From NCBI RefSeq assembly GCF_030012525.1, contig NZ_CP124855.1:2356001-2420000 (forward strand): a DNA stretch of 64,000 nt. Direction: 5' to 3'. Within the stretch, counting starts at the first letter, position 1, and each line of letters starts with the position of its first letter. This document shows, one piece after another, positions 32,877 to 41,078 of the stretch. The notes below the pieces were generated by a model that saw nothing but the letters and a program-made list of their open reading frames with translations, did no database searches and was not told the DNA's origin. The position numbers and the translations under genes were made by a program. The stretch comes from Chryseobacterium gotjawalense. GTDB lineage: Bacteria; Bacteroidota; Bacteroidia; Flavobacteriales; Weeksellaceae.

Positions 32877-34715
32877 TCATCCAAAATTCTGTAAATCAAC
32901 CAGTTTTCTGTAGATGCCGTTTTTTTCATACAACTCCTGATGAGTTCCCTGTTCTGCGATAATTCCGCGTTCCATTACCACGATCCAGTCGGCTTTTTGA
33001 ATGGTGGAAAGTCTGTGAGCGATGACCAAGGAAGTTCTGTTTTCCATCATTTTTTCTAAAGCATCCTGTACAAATCTTTCGCTTTCTGTATCTAAGGCGG
33101 AAGTTGCTTCATCCAAAATCATAATAGGTGGATTTTTCAAAACAGCTCTGGCAATCGAAACTCTTTGTTTTTGGCCACCAGAAAGTTTGTTTCCATCGTC
33201 ACCAATATTGGTGTAATATTTTTCTGGAAGATGATCGATAAATTCATGCGCATTCGCAATTTTTGCGGCTGCCATTACTTCTTCTTCCGTGGCATCGGGT
33301 TTTCCCATTAAAATATTATTGAAAACGGAATCATTAAATAAAACGGATTCCTGGGTAACCATTCCCAAAAGATGACGGTAATCGGTTACTTTTAAGTTTT
33401 TGACATTCTCACCATCAACTAAAATTTCACCTTCGGAAACATCGTAAAAACGTGCTAATAAATTAGCAATCGTCGTTTTACCAGAACCGGACTGACCAAC
33501 TAAAGCGATGGTCTTTCCTTTCGGAAGGGTAAGATTAAAGTTCTTTAAAATCACATTGTCTTTATCGTAAAAGAAGCCGATGTTTTTAAATTCAATTTGA
33601 TTTTTTAAAGTAGAAACAGGGGTTGGATTTTCAATTTCATCTACTTTTAAATCGTAATCTAAAACTTCTGCGACACGGTCCAAACTCGCCATTCCACCTT
33701 GGATATTAGAAATAGCACTCGATAATTTTTTTGCTGGATCCAGAATTTGAAAAAACATTCCGATAAATACCAAGAAAGTTTCCGGCTCCATTGTTTGCTC
33801 CGTAAGGATCTGAACGCCTGCAAACCAGGTAATAATCAAAATCGTAACCGATCCTAAAAACTCACTCATCGGTGAAGCCATTTCCCGACGGCGGCTCATT
33901 CCGATGGCGTATTTCTGCCAGTTGTCGGTAGTGCTGTTGAATCTGTTTTTTAAGATTTTATCTGCGTTGAAGATTTTAATGACTTTCGAAGATTTCAAGG
34001 TTTCATCAACCAAAGAAAATAAATTCCCCAATTCTTCCTGCGCTGCCGTGGCTTGTCTTTTTAAACTTTTCCCAACCCAGGCAATAATTCCGCCCATGAT
34101 GGGGAAAACGAGTAGCGAAAATAAAGTTAGTTGTGGTGAAAGGATAAATAGCGTAATCAGTGAAGTGATAATCATAAAAGGAGAGTTGATGATATCCACC
34201 AAACTTCCCATAATGCCATTTTCTACACTTCCGATATCATTTGAGATTCTCGACATCATGTCTCCTTTTCTTTTTTCAGTAAAAAATGAAACAGGCAATT
34301 TTAAGAATTTATCATACATCGCGGTTCTCAAATCTTTGGTAATCCCCACACGGTAATTGACTAATAGATATGCTCCTAAATAACGGAATAGATTTCTCAG
34401 TAAAAAAGCAACAGCAGTAATGGCACAAAGAATTGCCAGAACTTTTACCGCGCCATGTTTATCAATTGATGTTTGAATACTGTAATACGCCCAGTCTTTC
34501 GCATAAGCAAAAAAATCAACGAGTCTTCCTGAATTTACTGGTGGCTTTGAGGTATCCACTTTTTCTACTGTTCCAAACATTAAGCCTAAAATTGGGAGCA
34601 TGGTTGCTACAGAAAAAATATTGAGTACCGAGTACATAATGTTGCAAAACATGCTGATGAATAAATATTTCTGATGTGGTTTTGCGAAAAAAAGTATTCT
34701 TTGGAAAGGTTTCAT
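32877..34715 (-). CDS. MsbA-like ABC exporter (fused permease and ATPase)
   Basis: 612 residues. Six membrane helices in the first 340 residues, including FFTEKRKGDMMSRISNDI typical of type IV exporters, then the ATPase: Walker A VGQSGSGKTT, signature LSGGQKQRVSIARAVL, Walker B PIMILDEATSALD and the switch His in LVIAHRLSTI. The half-transporter works as a homodimer; lipid A flipping (MsbA) is a common role for this branch but cannot be confirmed here. Confidence 0.93.
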   Translation of the reverse strand: MKPFQRILFFAKPHQKYLFISMFCNIMYSVLNIFSVATMLPILGLMFGTVEKVDTSKPPVNSGRLVDFFAYAKDWAYYSIQTSIDKHGAVKVLAILCAITAVAFLLRNLFRYLGAYLLVNYRVGITKDLRTAMYDKFLKLPVSFFTEKRKGDMMSRISNDIGSVENGIMGSLVDIINSPFMIITSLITLFILSPQLTLFSLLVFPIMGGIIAWVGKSLKRQATAAQEELGNLFSLVDETLKSSKVIKIFNADKILKNRFNSTTDNWQKYAIGMSRRREMASPMSEFLGSVTILIITWFAGVQILTEQTMEPETFLVFIGMFFQILDPAKKLSSAISNIQGGMASLDRVAEVLDYDLKVDEIENPTPVSTLKNQIEFKNIGFFYDKDNVILKNFNLTLPKGKTIALVGQSGSGKTTIANLLARFYDVSEGEILVDGENVKNLKVTDYRHLLGMVTQESVLFNDSVFNNILMGKPDATEEEVMAAAKIANAHEFIDHLPEKYYTNIGDDGNKLSGGQKQRVSIARAVLKNPPIMILDEATSALDTESERFVQDALEKMMENRTSLVIAHRLSTIQKADWIVVMERGIIAEQGTHQELYEKNGIYRKLVDLQNFG

Positions 34716-34764
34716 TAAGTGAAATTAGGTGGCGAATTTACGGAATTTTCAATTGTGCGTTTGA

Positions 34765-35688
34765 TTAATTAAAATTGACTTGATCTGTATATTTTGGACT
34801 GAAGTTTTTCGGGGTAAATTTTTCGATGGTTTTGCCGAAATTATTAATGATTTCAGTTACATTATCGAAATCAACAATTTCTAAATCGTCATTCAGTTGG
34901 TGATAATGTTTTGCTTTCGTCATATCCACGGTGGATAATGAGTGCGCAATGATTTTCTTTTTTACAAAACTTACATTGTCTGAACGGTAAAAAAGTTTTT
35001 GTTTTTTGTACGGATCGGGATAGAGTTTTAAATTGTTGGCGGCCTGCTCATTGAAAAGTTCGTCGAGGTTAGAAAATTCATCACCAGTCATATATAATGC
35101 ATTTGGTCCAAATTGGGAAACCGTTGCAATCATTTCAAAATTAAATAAGGCTGTCATATTTTGATGCTGCTCCTGCAGGTTCGGAATTTCAACAATCGCT
35201 TTGGATCCTTTCATCCCTTTTTCCTCTCCGTTGAACGCAATATACATCAGCGAAAAATCTGTTTTCAGCGTTTTAAAGTAATCAGCCAAACCGATGACTG
35301 CAGTCACACCGCTTGCGTTATCATCAGCACCGTTAAATACTTTATCTTCCGTTTTGTCACTGGTGCCAATGTGATCGAAATGCGCTGAGAAAGCGATGAT
35401 TTTTTCACTTTCCCCTTTTTTGATTCCGCATACATTATATACGACCTTTCCTTTGTATTCAAACGGAACTAAGTAGGAATCGGCAACACAGAAGCTGAGG
35501 TTGTTTTCTGCGAATTTTTTAGCAATATATATTGCAGCAGAATCATTTTCAGGTGTTCCGATTTCGCGACCTTTCATTTCATCTGAGGCCAAGCGTGACA
35601 AGACTTCGATTACTCTTTTCTTTGAAACTTCCTGGGAAAATAATAAGGAGGAAGCTGCGAGTAAAATAAGAAGGAGAAATTTATTCAT
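34765..35688 (-). CDS. Secreted M28 family zinc peptidase
   Basis: 307 residues from ATG 35688, with signal peptide KFLLLILLAASSLLFSQ. Zinc ligands: FSAHFDHIG, NGADDNASGVTAVIGLADYF and IAFNGEEKGMKGSKA; the last His ligand lies near VDMTKAKHYHQLNDD. Shorter than the M28 enzyme at 16806 and without the fibronectin domain, so the two are not recent copies. The in-frame extension to 35748 has no support. Confidence 0.92.
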   Translation of the reverse strand: MNKFLLLILLAASSLLFSQEVSKKRVIEVLSRLASDEMKGREIGTPENDSAAIYIAKKFAENNLSFCVADSYLVPFEYKGKVVYNVCGIKKGESEKIIAFSAHFDHIGTSDKTEDKVFNGADDNASGVTAVIGLADYFKTLKTDFSLMYIAFNGEEKGMKGSKAIVEIPNLQEQHQNMTALFNFEMIATVSQFGPNALYMTGDEFSNLDELFNEQAANNLKLYPDPYKKQKLFYRSDNVSFVKKKIIAHSLSTVDMTKAKHYHQLNDDLEIVDFDNVTEIINNFGKTIEKFTPKNFSPKYTDQVNFN

Positions 35689-35785
35689 TTTTAATTTATT
35701 GGTTAAAGATAAAAATTTTAATGAAATGATAAAAAAAACAGCTCCCAAAAGGAAACTGTTTCACTCAAAAAAAATCGTTGTGAGT

Positions 35786-36175
35786 TTAGCGGAGTCTGTC
35801 CACAGATTTTACGAGCCTTTCGTCTTTCCGTATATATACATTTGCGATGAGCAAACATATCATTGATAATAACGGGAAAACAGGCTCAATACCCTTCTCT
35901 GGAAAATCAATTCCTCCGGATAAAGTGAGTAGCCAATACGCCAATAAACCGAGCAACAAAGCGTTTATAATTACACTGATGTTATTCAGCTGAATTTGTC
36001 TTTTGCGGTTTTTATAACTTAAAATGCTGATGAATCCAAATAGTACGAGTGTAACGCAACCTATAGATATAAAAGGAACGGGTCCAAAAAGGGAAAAGTC
36101 TTGACCTGTAATAAATAAAAACACGGCGCCTATAATCGCCAGAAATATCCATACAGTCTGTATTCTCTGCAACAT
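35786..36175 (-). CDS. DUF4293 four-helix membrane protein
   Basis: 129 residues, four membrane helices, beginning MLQRIQTVWIFLA, typical of DUF4293. In Flavobacteriia this gene is regularly found divergent from rho, as here, but its function is unknown. A TATTTTTG box on the minus strand at 36101-36094 is inside the gene, while 36201-36194 carries the same motif 19 bases before the ATG and is the likely -7 box. Confidence 0.85.
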   Translation of the reverse strand: MLQRIQTVWIFLAIIGAVFLFITGQDFSLFGPVPFISIGCVTLVLFGFISILSYKNRKRQIQLNNISVIINALLLGLLAYWLLTLSGGIDFPEKGIEPVFPLLSMICLLIANVYIRKDERLVKSVDRLR

Positions 36176-36211
36176 ACTAATTTATTCTGGTTACAAAAAT
36201 AACAATAATTT

Positions 36212-36242
36212 TTTGCATAATTAAAAAATAAACGTAGATTTG
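36212..36242 (+). promoter_or_regulatory. Promoter of rho
   Basis: TTTG (36212-36215), 19 bases, TAGATTTG (36235-36242): exact Bacteroidota consensus and spacing. The leader would be about 80 bases, long enough for autoregulation by Rho-dependent attenuation, as known for rho in other bacteria. Confidence 0.75.
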
Positions 36243-36328
36243 CACTACAAATGTCCTATAAAAGAAAAGTCACCCGACCTAACTTTCTTACTTACAATTA
36301 CTTATAAATTACTTTTTGCGTAACATTT

Positions 36329-38209
36329 ATGTTCAACATTGAAACATTAAGGTCAAAATCCGATTCGGATTTGACTAAAATCACAAGCGATCTGGGCGTT
36401 AAAATTGCTAAAAACAGCTCTGAAAACGATAAGATTTTTGCTATTTTGGATTTTCAAGCATCCAATACAAAAGTAGTGAAAGATTACTACAACGCGACCG
36501 AAACTCCTATGAATAAAGAAGAACCAAAAACTCCGGCACTCAAAAAGCCAGCTGTTAAAAAGCCAACTCCTAGAAAGAAAGTAGAAAAACCTGTAGAGGA
36601 TTCTGCTGAAACTCCGAATGAAGAAACAAAAGAAGTTGCTGCGAAAACTTCCGAGGAAACAATAGAAGTTCCTGTAAAGATTGAAGCGGAAAAGCCAACT
36701 GAAAGTTCAGAAACTGAACAGCCTAAAGCTCCCGAACAGAATCAACAAAAGAAAAAAAGACAACGTGTTGCGCCGCCAAAAACGGAAACCGAAAATACTG
36801 AAAAAGAAGTTGTTGCAGAATCAGAAGCTCAAACAGAAGCGAAACCCGAGCAACCTAAAAAACAAAATTCCAATCCGAACCAATCAGGAAACGGAAACCA
36901 AAACGGAAATTTAAACCAAAATTCCAATCCTAATCAATCAGGTAGCGGAAACGGAAATCCAAACCAAAACCCGAATCAAAATAAACAACCGCAGCACCAG
37001 CACAAGAATCCCAATCAGCATAAAAATCCGAACCAAAATAAAAATCAACAAAGCGGTGATTCCCATGATGAACCTGCCAAAAAAGAATTTAATTTTGACG
37101 GAATGGTCACCATTGAAGGTGTACTTGAAATCCTCCCGGATAACTACGGTTTCCTGCGTTCCTCCGATTTTTCGTATATTTCTTCTCCGGATGATGTATA
37201 TGTATCGACGAACCAGATTAGAAATTATGCGTTAAAAACCGGAGACACCGTAAAAGGAATTGTAAGATTACCGAAAGAAGGTGAAAAATATTTCTCCTTA
37301 TTAAAACCTACGGAAGTCAACGGTAGAGATCTCGAGTTTATTAAAGACCGCGTTGCTTTCGAATTTTTAACGCCACTTTTTCCGGAAGAAAAATTTAATT
37401 TAACGGGGAAAAACGCAACACCTTCTACCAGAATTGTAGATTTATTTACACCAATTGGGAAAGGCCAGCGCGCGATGATTGTGGCACAACCGAAAACGGG
37501 TAAAACAATGTTGCTGAAGGAAATTGCCAATTCAATTTCAGCCAATCATCCGGAAGCGTATATGATGATTTTGCTTATCGACGAAAGACCGGAAGAGGTA
37601 ACCGACATGGAAAGAAGTGTCAATGCAGAAGTAATCGCTTCTACATTTGATGAGCCAGCTGAAAAACACGTAAAAGTGGCGAATTTGGTTTTATCGAAAG
37701 CGCAGAGAATGGTGGAATGCGGGCATGATGTCGTTATTTTACTGGATTCGATTACGCGGTTGGCGAGAGCTTACAATACGGTAACTCCGGCTTCAGGGAA
37801 AATTTTATCGGGTGGAGTTGATGCCAATGCTTTGCACAAACCGAAAAGATTCTTCGGTGCCGCGAGAAATATCGAAGGAGGCGGATCTTTAACGATTATC
37901 GCAACAGCACTGATTGACACTGGTTCTAAAATGGATGAAGTGATTTTCGAAGAGTTTAAAGGAACCGGAAATATGGAACTGCAACTCGACCGAAAAATTG
38001 CCAACAAAAGAATTTACCCGGCTATCGATTTAACTTCTTCAAGTACAAGAAGAGATGATCTGCTTTTAGAAGATACCGTTCAGCAAAGAATGTGGATCTT
38101 AAGGAAATACTTAGCGGATATGAATCCGGTAGAAGCAATGGAATTTGTGAACAGAAGCATTAAACAAACTTTGAATAATGAAGAATTCCTGATGTCTATG
38201 AACAGGTAA
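36329..38209 (+). CDS. rho: Transcription termination factor Rho with long disordered insert
   Basis: Hexameric RNA helicase that ends transcription. 626 residues, about 200 more than E. coli Rho. A Rho_N domain (residues 1-45) is followed by an insert of roughly 200 residues: first Lys/Glu/Pro/Thr-rich, then strongly Asn/Gln-rich (bases about 36868-37070). After it come the RNA-binding domain ([20 protein letters not shown]), Walker [11 protein letters not shown], Walker [17 protein letters not shown] and the Q/R loops. Such inserts are known in Bacteroidota Rho and have been linked to phase separation in Bacteroides. Confidence 0.96.
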   Translation: MFNIETLRSKSDSDLTKITSDLGVKIAKNSSENDKIFAILDFQASNTKVVKDYYNATETPMNKEEPKTPALKKPAVKKPTPRKKVEKPVEDSAETPNEETKEVAAKTSEETIEVPVKIEAEKPTESSETEQPKAPEQNQQKKKRQRVAPPKTETENTEKEVVAESEAQTEAKPEQPKKQNSNPNQSGNGNQNGNLNQNSNPNQSGSGNGNPNQNPNQNKQPQHQHKNPNQHKNPNQNKNQQSGDSHDEPAKKEFNFDGMVTIEGVLEILPDNYGFLRSSDFSYISSPDDVYVSTNQIRNYALKTGDTVKGIVRLPKEGEKYFSLLKPTEVNGRDLEFIKDRVAFEFLTPLFPEEKFNLTGKNATPSTRIVDLFTPIGKGQRAMIVAQPKTGKTMLLKEIANSISANHPEAYMMILLIDERPEEVTDMERSVNAEVIASTFDEPAEKHVKVANLVLSKAQRMVECGHDVVILLDSITRLARAYNTVTPASGKILSGGVDANALHKPKRFFGAARNIEGGGSLTIIATALIDTGSKMDEVIFEEFKGTGNMELQLDRKIANKRIYPAIDLTSSSTRRDDLLLEDTVQQRMWILRKYLADMNPVEAMEFVNRSIKQTLNNEEFLMSMNR

Positions 38210-38250
38210 AAAATAAGAATTTACCTTTTTAAAGGTGATTTAAATAAATT

Positions 38251-38278
38251 AAAACCGTTTTTCGAAACGGTTTTTTTT
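38251..38278 (+). terminator. Intrinsic terminator of rho
   Basis: Ten-base-pair stem AAAACCGTTT/AAACGGTTTT, TTCG loop, T run. Confidence 0.9.
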
Positions 38279-38320
38279 GTTGCTGTCAATGTTAAAGATT
38301 TATTAAAGTAATCCGGCCTT

Positions 38321-38352
38321 TTTGGAATTGGTCTAATTAATGGTTAAATTTG
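38321..38352 (+). promoter_or_regulatory. Promoter of the superoxide dismutase gene
   Basis: TTTG (38321-38324), 20 bases, TAAATTTG (38345-38352), 28 bases before ATG 38381. Good consensus. Confidence 0.7.
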
Positions 38353-38380
38353 GGATATTAACATTTAATACAATAAAATT

Positions 38381-38977
38381 ATGTCATTCGAATTACCAAA
38401 ATTAGGATACGCGTACGACGCACTAGAGCCAACTATTGATGCAAGAACAATGGAAATCCACTACACAAAACATCATCAGGCTTATATCGACAACCTCAAC
38501 AAAGCAATTGCAGGAACAGATTTAGAAGGGAAATCTATCGAAGAGATTTGTAAAACCGGAACGGATAAAATGGCGGTGAGAAATAATGGCGGTGGTCATT
38601 TCAACCATTCCCTTTTCTGGGAAATCCTAACTCCAGGAGGAAGCAAAGAACCGGTAGGAAATGTAAAAGCAGCAATCGACGCTTATGGTGGTTTTGAGAA
38701 ATTCAAAAATGATTTCTCTGAAGCAGCAAAAACAAGATTCGGATCAGGCTGGGCTTGGTTGTGTAAAAAAGCAGATGGATCGGTAGCTGTTTGTTCTTCT
38801 CCAAATCAGGATAATCCGCTAATGCCTGTCGCAGATTGCCAGGGAATACCGGTTTTAGGACTTGATGTTTGGGAACATGCTTATTATTTGCATTACCAAA
38901 ACAGAAGACCAGATTATATCTCAGCATTTTTCGATGTTGTAAATTGGGATAAAGTGGAAGAAAAATTCAATAAATAA
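38381..38977 (+). CDS. Superoxide dismutase, Fe/Mn type
   Basis: 198 residues. Metal ligands: His27 ([16 protein letters not shown]), His in [11 protein letters not shown], and Asp/His in [21 protein letters not shown]. Glycine residues in [13 protein letters not shown] and the GSGWAWL stretch are typical of the family. Whether Fe, Mn or both are used cannot be decided by eye. No signal peptide, so cytoplasmic. Own promoter and terminator. Confidence 0.95.
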   Translation: MSFELPKLGYAYDALEPTIDARTMEIHYTKHHQAYIDNLNKAIAGTDLEGKSIEEICKTGTDKMAVRNNGGGHFNHSLFWEILTPGGSKEPVGNVKAAIDAYGGFEKFKNDFSEAAKTRFGSGWAWLCKKADGSVAVCSSPNQDNPLMPVADCQGIPVLGLDVWEHAYYLHYQNRRPDYISAFFDVVNWDKVEEKFNK

Positions 38978-38993
38978 ATTGAAATAAACCGAT

Positions 38994-39023
38994 AAAAAAG
39001 TTCAGAATTTTCTGAACTTTTTT
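38994..39023 (+). terminator. Intrinsic terminator of the superoxide dismutase gene
   Basis: Thirteen-base-pair stem around AAGTTCAGA/TCTGAACTT with a four-base loop, ending in a T run. Confidence 0.9.
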
Positions 39024-39113
39024 GTTTTTAGGTTCTTAAACCCATCGTAAACCATTTTGTTTCTACAAACATTTACGGCTTGCCGCTGGCAATTTGTAAG
39101 CGCTTATTGGGGA

Positions 39114-39150
39114 AAAAGATTTCCGCCCAAGTCGGGTTGCAGGATTGCGA
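39114..39150 (-). repeat. Dispersed terminator-like repeat, copy B
   Basis: On the minus strand CCTGCAACCCGACTTGGGCGG followed by AAATCTTTTT; nearly the same core as copy A at 21664-21700, again just downstream of a minus-strand gene. The stem here is only CCG/CGG, so it is weaker as a terminator. Confidence 0.6.
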
Positions 39151-39187
39151 ATTGTCTATTTATAATTAATTAACTCGACTCTATAAA

Positions 39188-39601
39188 TTAGTCAGTTGCA
39201 CTTAATCCATTTAATTTCAAACCGTATTTCCATTTTACGAAGGCGAAAACCTGATAAAGTTTGTATTCGAATTTGAGTCCGTAATCAATGTTGGGATCGT
39301 AATCAATAGAAGATTCAATGATGTTTCTGTAGCGACCGGCGAAATAATAGGAATTCCATTCGCTGACCAGGAATTGGTTTTTAGTCTTCAGATAGCTCTC
39401 TGAATACATATTCATCGGTTTGGCTACTGCATTGATAAAATAGGTCCATTGTCCGTCAAGAACTTCCAGATCGTATTCACCATCTTCGTTTTTCTGCGCT
39501 TGGATTGGAGCATTGTCTTTATTCTGATTGGCAGCACTGTTTTGGGTCGAGCAACTTACAGTAAGCACCAGAATACTGAGGAGAAATATCAGTTTTTTCA
39601 T
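39188..39601 (-). CDS. DUF6146 family lipoprotein
   Basis: 137 residues with lipobox LTVSC (Cys near residue 17). After a low-complexity linker comes a compact domain with YDLEVLDGQWTYFINAVAKPMNMYS and NQFLVSEWNSYYFAGRYRN, which fits DUF6146, a Flavobacteriia family of unknown function. Probably anchored in the outer membrane or periplasm. Confidence 0.75.
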   Translation of the reverse strand: MKKLIFLLSILVLTVSCSTQNSAANQNKDNAPIQAQKNEDGEYDLEVLDGQWTYFINAVAKPMNMYSESYLKTKNQFLVSEWNSYYFAGRYRNIIESSIDYDPNIDYGLKFEYKLYQVFAFVKWKYGLKLNGLSATD

Positions 39602-39640
39602 TGGATGTTTTTTATTAGATCATCAAATTTACAGCCAAAA

Positions 39641-39662
39641 AAACCGTTTCGGAAAACGGTTT
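39641..39662 (-). terminator. Intrinsic terminator of the secreted phosphatase/nuclease gene
   Basis: Nine-base-pair stem AAACCGTTT/AAACGGTTT with a four-base loop; on the minus strand followed by a T run. Confidence 0.8.
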
Positions 39663-39681
39663 TATAGTATTTTGGAATTTC

Positions 39682-40875
39682 TTAATTAACTTCTCGCTGC
39701 ACGACCACAAATGCGGGGAAGTGGTCACTATAGCCGCCGGTAAACTTGTCGCCATTCCAGGAGCGCAGAGGATAGCCTTTCCAGTTCCCTTCTCTGTTGA
39801 TGAGGTAAGGGGGAGCAAATACTTCTGTTTTATAAACCGAATATTCCTTTCCTACCTGGTCAGAAATCAGATTTCCTGAAACGATAATTTGATCAAATAG
39901 ATTCGGTGCGTCCTGATATGCCAGTGAAGCGACTCCTTTTTTATACAATGGATACATCAGGTTTAAGTAAGGCATTTCGGCGCTCACGTCTTTTGGGGCC
40001 CATGCTGCTTTCAAATGGTTTTTTAAACTGGAGCTTACTGGATCATCATTAAAGTCTCCCATTGCAAATAATTTGGTGGAAGGATCTTTTAATCTTATGC
40101 TGTCCATCTGTTGTTTCAGTACTACTGCCGCTGCGTTTCTTGCAGGTAATGAACGGGCTTCGCCGCCACTTCTAGATGGCCAGTGATTCATAAAAACTGC
40201 GATTTTCTCATTATCCAGAAAACCGGTAACAACCAAGATGTCACGGGTATAAGATCTTTTCCCGTCATAATAGATTTTGACTTCTTTCTTTAAAGAATTA
40301 GTCGGCGTAAACCTTCTTTTTTGATAGATCATTGCTACATCAATTCCTCTTGCGTCATAAGTGTTGTAATGGATAATTCCGTAATCATATTTGGCAAGGG
40401 CAGGCTGCTTAATCAAATCTTCGATAACCTGTCTGTTTTCAACTTCGAGTAAACCCACAATTACAGGTGCTGATTTGGTATATTGAGCGCCCATTTCCGA
40501 GATGACCTTTGCCTCGTTAGCTAACTTAATATTGTAGTTTTTTGTGTTCCAGTTTTTTGGACTGTTTACTGTAAAGTCATCAGCCAGAATTTGCTTGCGG
40601 ACTACTTTCTTTCCTTTTAGCAAAGCGTCGCTCCATTCACCACGATATTCCTCTGTGGTTTCTAAGTATTTTAAGGAATCCAGAGGCACGCTTCGGTGGA
40701 AAGCGGGGTTGCTGATGTCTTTGGTTCCATCAATATAATCTGCAGACGCGATGGTATCCCAAAGATTTTCAACATTTAAAAAGCCGATAGTAGCCACTTT
40801 TCTTAATTGGCCTTTCTGTTGACCGAAAGAAAAACAGAATGCGACTAAGCATAAAAAACATCCAATTTTTTTCAT
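39682..40875 (-). CDS. Secreted endonuclease/exonuclease/phosphatase family enzyme
   Basis: 397 residues from ATG 40875 (an in-frame TTG lies 9 bases upstream), with signal peptide KKIGCFLCLVAFCFSFGQ. The DNase I-like fold is complete: GFLNVENLWD, IVGLLEVENRQVIEDL with the metal-binding Glu, VAMIYQKRRF, MNHWPSRSGG, MGDFNDDP and the catalytic GYSDHFPAFVV. Members cut DNA, RNA or phosphodiesters. It is divergent from a TonB receptor and a DUF5689 lipoprotein gene, which suggests it feeds products to that uptake system. Confidence 0.92.
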   Translation of the reverse strand: MKKIGCFLCLVAFCFSFGQQKGQLRKVATIGFLNVENLWDTIASADYIDGTKDISNPAFHRSVPLDSLKYLETTEEYRGEWSDALLKGKKVVRKQILADDFTVNSPKNWNTKNYNIKLANEAKVISEMGAQYTKSAPVIVGLLEVENRQVIEDLIKQPALAKYDYGIIHYNTYDARGIDVAMIYQKRRFTPTNSLKKEVKIYYDGKRSYTRDILVVTGFLDNEKIAVFMNHWPSRSGGEARSLPARNAAAVVLKQQMDSIRLKDPSTKLFAMGDFNDDPVSSSLKNHLKAAWAPKDVSAEMPYLNLMYPLYKKGVASLAYQDAPNLFDQIIVSGNLISDQVGKEYSVYKTEVFAPPYLINREGNWKGYPLRSWNGDKFTGGYSDHFPAFVVVQREVN

Positions 40876-41012
40876 TATAGTCAATGATTATAGTGTTAGG
40901 GCAAAGTTAGTAATAAATTATATTTGAGTGTTATAATTTTCAATCCTGCTAATTTTCATCATATGTCTAATTGAAAATATGTTAATGAAATATAAAGTAA
41001 TATATTTATGTC

Positions 41013-41020
41013 TAAATTTG
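41013..41020 (+). promoter_or_regulatory. -7 box of the TonB receptor/DUF5689 unit
   Basis: TAAATTTG 58 bases before ATG 41079. No clear TTG at the correct distance upstream. Confidence 0.4.
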
Positions 41021-41078
41021 CGTTAATTAATTTAGTGAATTGATTTTTAGATTCAAAAAGCAAAAACAAATTATAAAC

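Noticed and set aside
33904-34356. 150-codon plus-strand frame in the ABC exporter gene
   Set aside because: Antisense of the exporter's membrane domain; hydrophobic by mirror only.
36681-36914. 77-codon frame inside rho
   Set aside because: Lys-rich shadow of the low-complexity rho insert in another frame.
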